NCBI RefSeq assembly: GCF_004293625.1
Contig: NZ_CP033040.1
Coordinates: 2,619,001 to 2,683,000 of the forward strand
From: Thiomicrorhabdus indica
Lineage (GTDB): Bacteria > Pseudomonadota > Gammaproteobacteria > Thiomicrospirales > Thiomicrospiraceae
Direction of reading: 5' to 3'
DNA length: 64,000 nt
The notes below the pieces were generated by a model. It had not been told where the DNA came from, ran no database searches, and saw only the letters and a program-made list of their open reading frames with translations. A program made the position numbers and the translations under genes. Below, piece by piece: positions 62,723-64,000 of the stretch (positions are counted from its first letter, which is position 1; each line of letters starts with the position of its first letter).

Positions 62723-64000
62723 ATGTTTATCCGCCTAAGTATTTTCTTGGTTTTCGCAAAACTTAGTATTTCGTTAAGTTTCGCTCAAAGCCCTTTGCAA
62801 AATCACCCCAGTGAATATCTGGCGATGCACGCCAAAGACCCAGTTCAATGGCACCTGTGGAACACTGAAACCCTAATCAAAGCCCAACAACAAAACAAAC
62901 TCATTCTCGTCTCAAGTGGCTATTTTTCTTGTCATTGGTGTCATGTCACCCAAAAAGAGCTTTATCAAAACTCTGAAATTGCCAACAAGATGAATCAACT
63001 TTTCATCAATATCAAAGTTGATCGTGAGTTAACACCCGAAATTGACCGGCAAATGATTGATTTTGCGAAACGCATTGTTGGTGCGGCTGGCTGGCCACAA
63101 CACGTCATTTATACACCGGCCGGTAAACCTTTCGCCGCCTTTACCTATCTTCCCAAAGACGACTTTACAAACTATTTGCAAAACCTTGAAAACCTCTGGA
63201 AAACAGAGCAATCGAAGATTGAGCAACTGGCGAGCCGTCAAAATTCCACAAAAACGACAATTCAACCCAATGCCGCCCAATCAATTACCAACCTATCGGC
63301 ACAAATCACCGATTCGGTAAAAAAGCATATGGATGATTTCAGTGGTGGAATCAAAGGCTCACATAAATTCCCCAACAGCCCGTTGTTATTAAGCTTACTC
63401 AAACAAAAAAACTTACCGGCCGGTATCAAAGAATGGCTCAAACTCACACTCAAACAAATGCAATCTCAACATTTGTTTGATCATGTGTATGGCGGATTTT
63501 ATCGATATACCGTGGACCCTGAATGGCAAACACCGCACTTTGAAAAAATGCTGTATGACAATGCGCAACTCTTGGAAGTGTATCTACGTGCCGCGATGAA
63601 ATGGCCTGAAAGTGATTTTTTACAAACTGCAGAAAACACTTTGAATTTTCTTCGCAAACATCTGTTTGATGACAGGCTCAAGCTTTATCTAGGCAGCCAA
63701 TCTGCCTTGGATCAATTTGGCCAAGAAGGTGGCGACTATCTCTGGACCCAAAATGCCCTTAAAAACCAATTATCGATAGCTGAGTTCGAACTGGTTGAAG
63801 CTGAATGGAATCTCAACCACACACCGCCCTATGAACTTGGCTTCCATCCCAAACCGACATCAAAGTATTGGTCATCAATTCAGGCAAAACTTCAGAAACG
63901 AAATCATAAACAACCGATACCCACTGACAGCAAGGCGATTGTCGCTTGGAACGCACTGTTACTCTCTGCGCTCAATGTCGCAACGGAAATTTCTCAATCA
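62723..64000 (+). CDS. Secreted thioredoxin-domain protein of the YyaL/DUF255 family (3' end outside window)
   Basis: The frame is open to the last base (426 codons). The ATG at 62723 is followed by a signal peptide (MFIRLSIFLVFAKLSISL...FAQS). Residues ~24-160 hold a thioredoxin-like DUF255 domain with FSCHWCHVT (CxxC) near residue 72. The following (alpha/alpha)-barrel part contains GGFYRYTVDPEWQTPHF and EKMLYDNAQLLEVY, hallmarks of YyaL/SSP411-like proteins. Secretion is unusual; most homologues I know are cytosolic. Two palindrome copies (63115, 63415) encode Pro-Ala-Gly. Function unknown. Confidence 0.88.
   Translation, partial: MFIRLSIFLVFAKLSISLSFAQSPLQNHPSEYLAMHAKDPVQWHLWNTETLIKAQQQNKLILVSSGYFSCHWCHVTQKELYQNSEIANKMNQLFINIKVDRELTPEIDRQMIDFAKRIVGAAGWPQHVIYTPAGKPFAAFTYLPKDDFTNYLQNLENLWKTEQSKIEQLASRQNSTKTTIQPNAAQSITNLSAQITDSVKKHMDDFSGGIKGSHKFPNSPLLLSLLKQKNLPAGIKEWLKLTLKQMQSQHLFDHVYGGFYRYTVDPEWQTPHFEKMLYDNAQLLEVYLRAAMKWPESDFLQTAENTLNFLRKHLFDDRLKLYLGSQSALDQFGQEGGDYLWTQNALKNQLSIAEFELVEAEWNLNHTPPYELGFHPKPTSKYWSSIQAKLQKRNHKQPIPTDSKAIVAWNALLLSALNVATEISQS

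Overview
The window looks like a chromosomal segment of a sulfur-oxidising gammaproteobacterium, most probably of the Thiomicrospira / Thiomicrorhabdus / Hydrogenovibrio group. The evidence is a soxCD pair, two YeeE/YedE thiosulfate-uptake-like proteins, a complete cbb3 oxidase locus, several TonB-dependent receptors, many c-di-GMP/PilZ/chemotaxis proteins and moderate-to-low G+C. The genus is an inference. No rRNA, tRNA, CRISPR array or prophage was recognised.

Layout. 1-6.6 kb is iron acquisition: the end of a siderophore receptor, an FMN alpha-hydroxy-acid oxidase, PiuC, a cold-shock protein, and a FecA-like receptor behind Fur-box-like sites. 6.7-8.1 kb is a diguanylate cyclase with a CZB zinc-sensor domain and a possible globin-like N-terminus. 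8.1-16.2 kb (minus strand) holds molybdenum-cofactor genes (moaA, moaD, moaE, moeA), a small exported protein, an intact IS3-family element with a 3-bp target duplication, and soxCD, whose SoxC is a molybdoenzyme. 16.4-21 kb is housekeeping (hemB, aroE, a MgtC/DUF4010 membrane protein, a gamma-carbonic anhydrase). 21.1-26 kb has two PilZ proteins, an Xre-type regulator and a three-gene membrane set with two YeeE/YedE halves. typA follows.

28.4-36 kb is the most unusual block: a TonB-dependent receptor, a 1430-residue CobN/Mg-chelatase-H-like protein with a signal peptide and C-terminal membrane anchor, an ExbB/TolQ-like protein and a DUF2149 protein that looks like an ExbD analogue. It resembles the hmuRSUV genes of Bacteroidetes haem uptake and suggests a proton-motive-force-coupled periplasmic chelatase/dechelatase. 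36-47 kb contains pip-dtd, a REC-PAS-GGDEF-EAL protein with an Hpt partner, two unknown membrane proteins, a patatin, a ZIP-type transporter with two cyclic-nucleotide-binding-like domains in its central loop, and a frameshifted poly-HAMP chemoreceptor. 46.7-56 kb (minus) is the cbb3 locus: ccoN, ccoO, ccoQ, ccoP, an unlisted 46-residue membrane peptide, ccoG, fixH, ccoI, ccoS. 56.3-62.3 kb (plus) is hisB-H-A-F-E, a HIT protein and tatABC. The window ends inside a secreted YyaL/DUF255 thioredoxin-domain gene.

Superimposed on everything is a palindrome, ACCGGCCGGT (often TTACCGGCCGGTAA), found 22 times on reading through, in genes and between them. Two or three families of roughly 90-125 bp intergenic repeats also recur (18.95, 49.5-49.8 and 59.5 kb; 9.5 and 62.3 kb; 9.6 and 62.6 kb).
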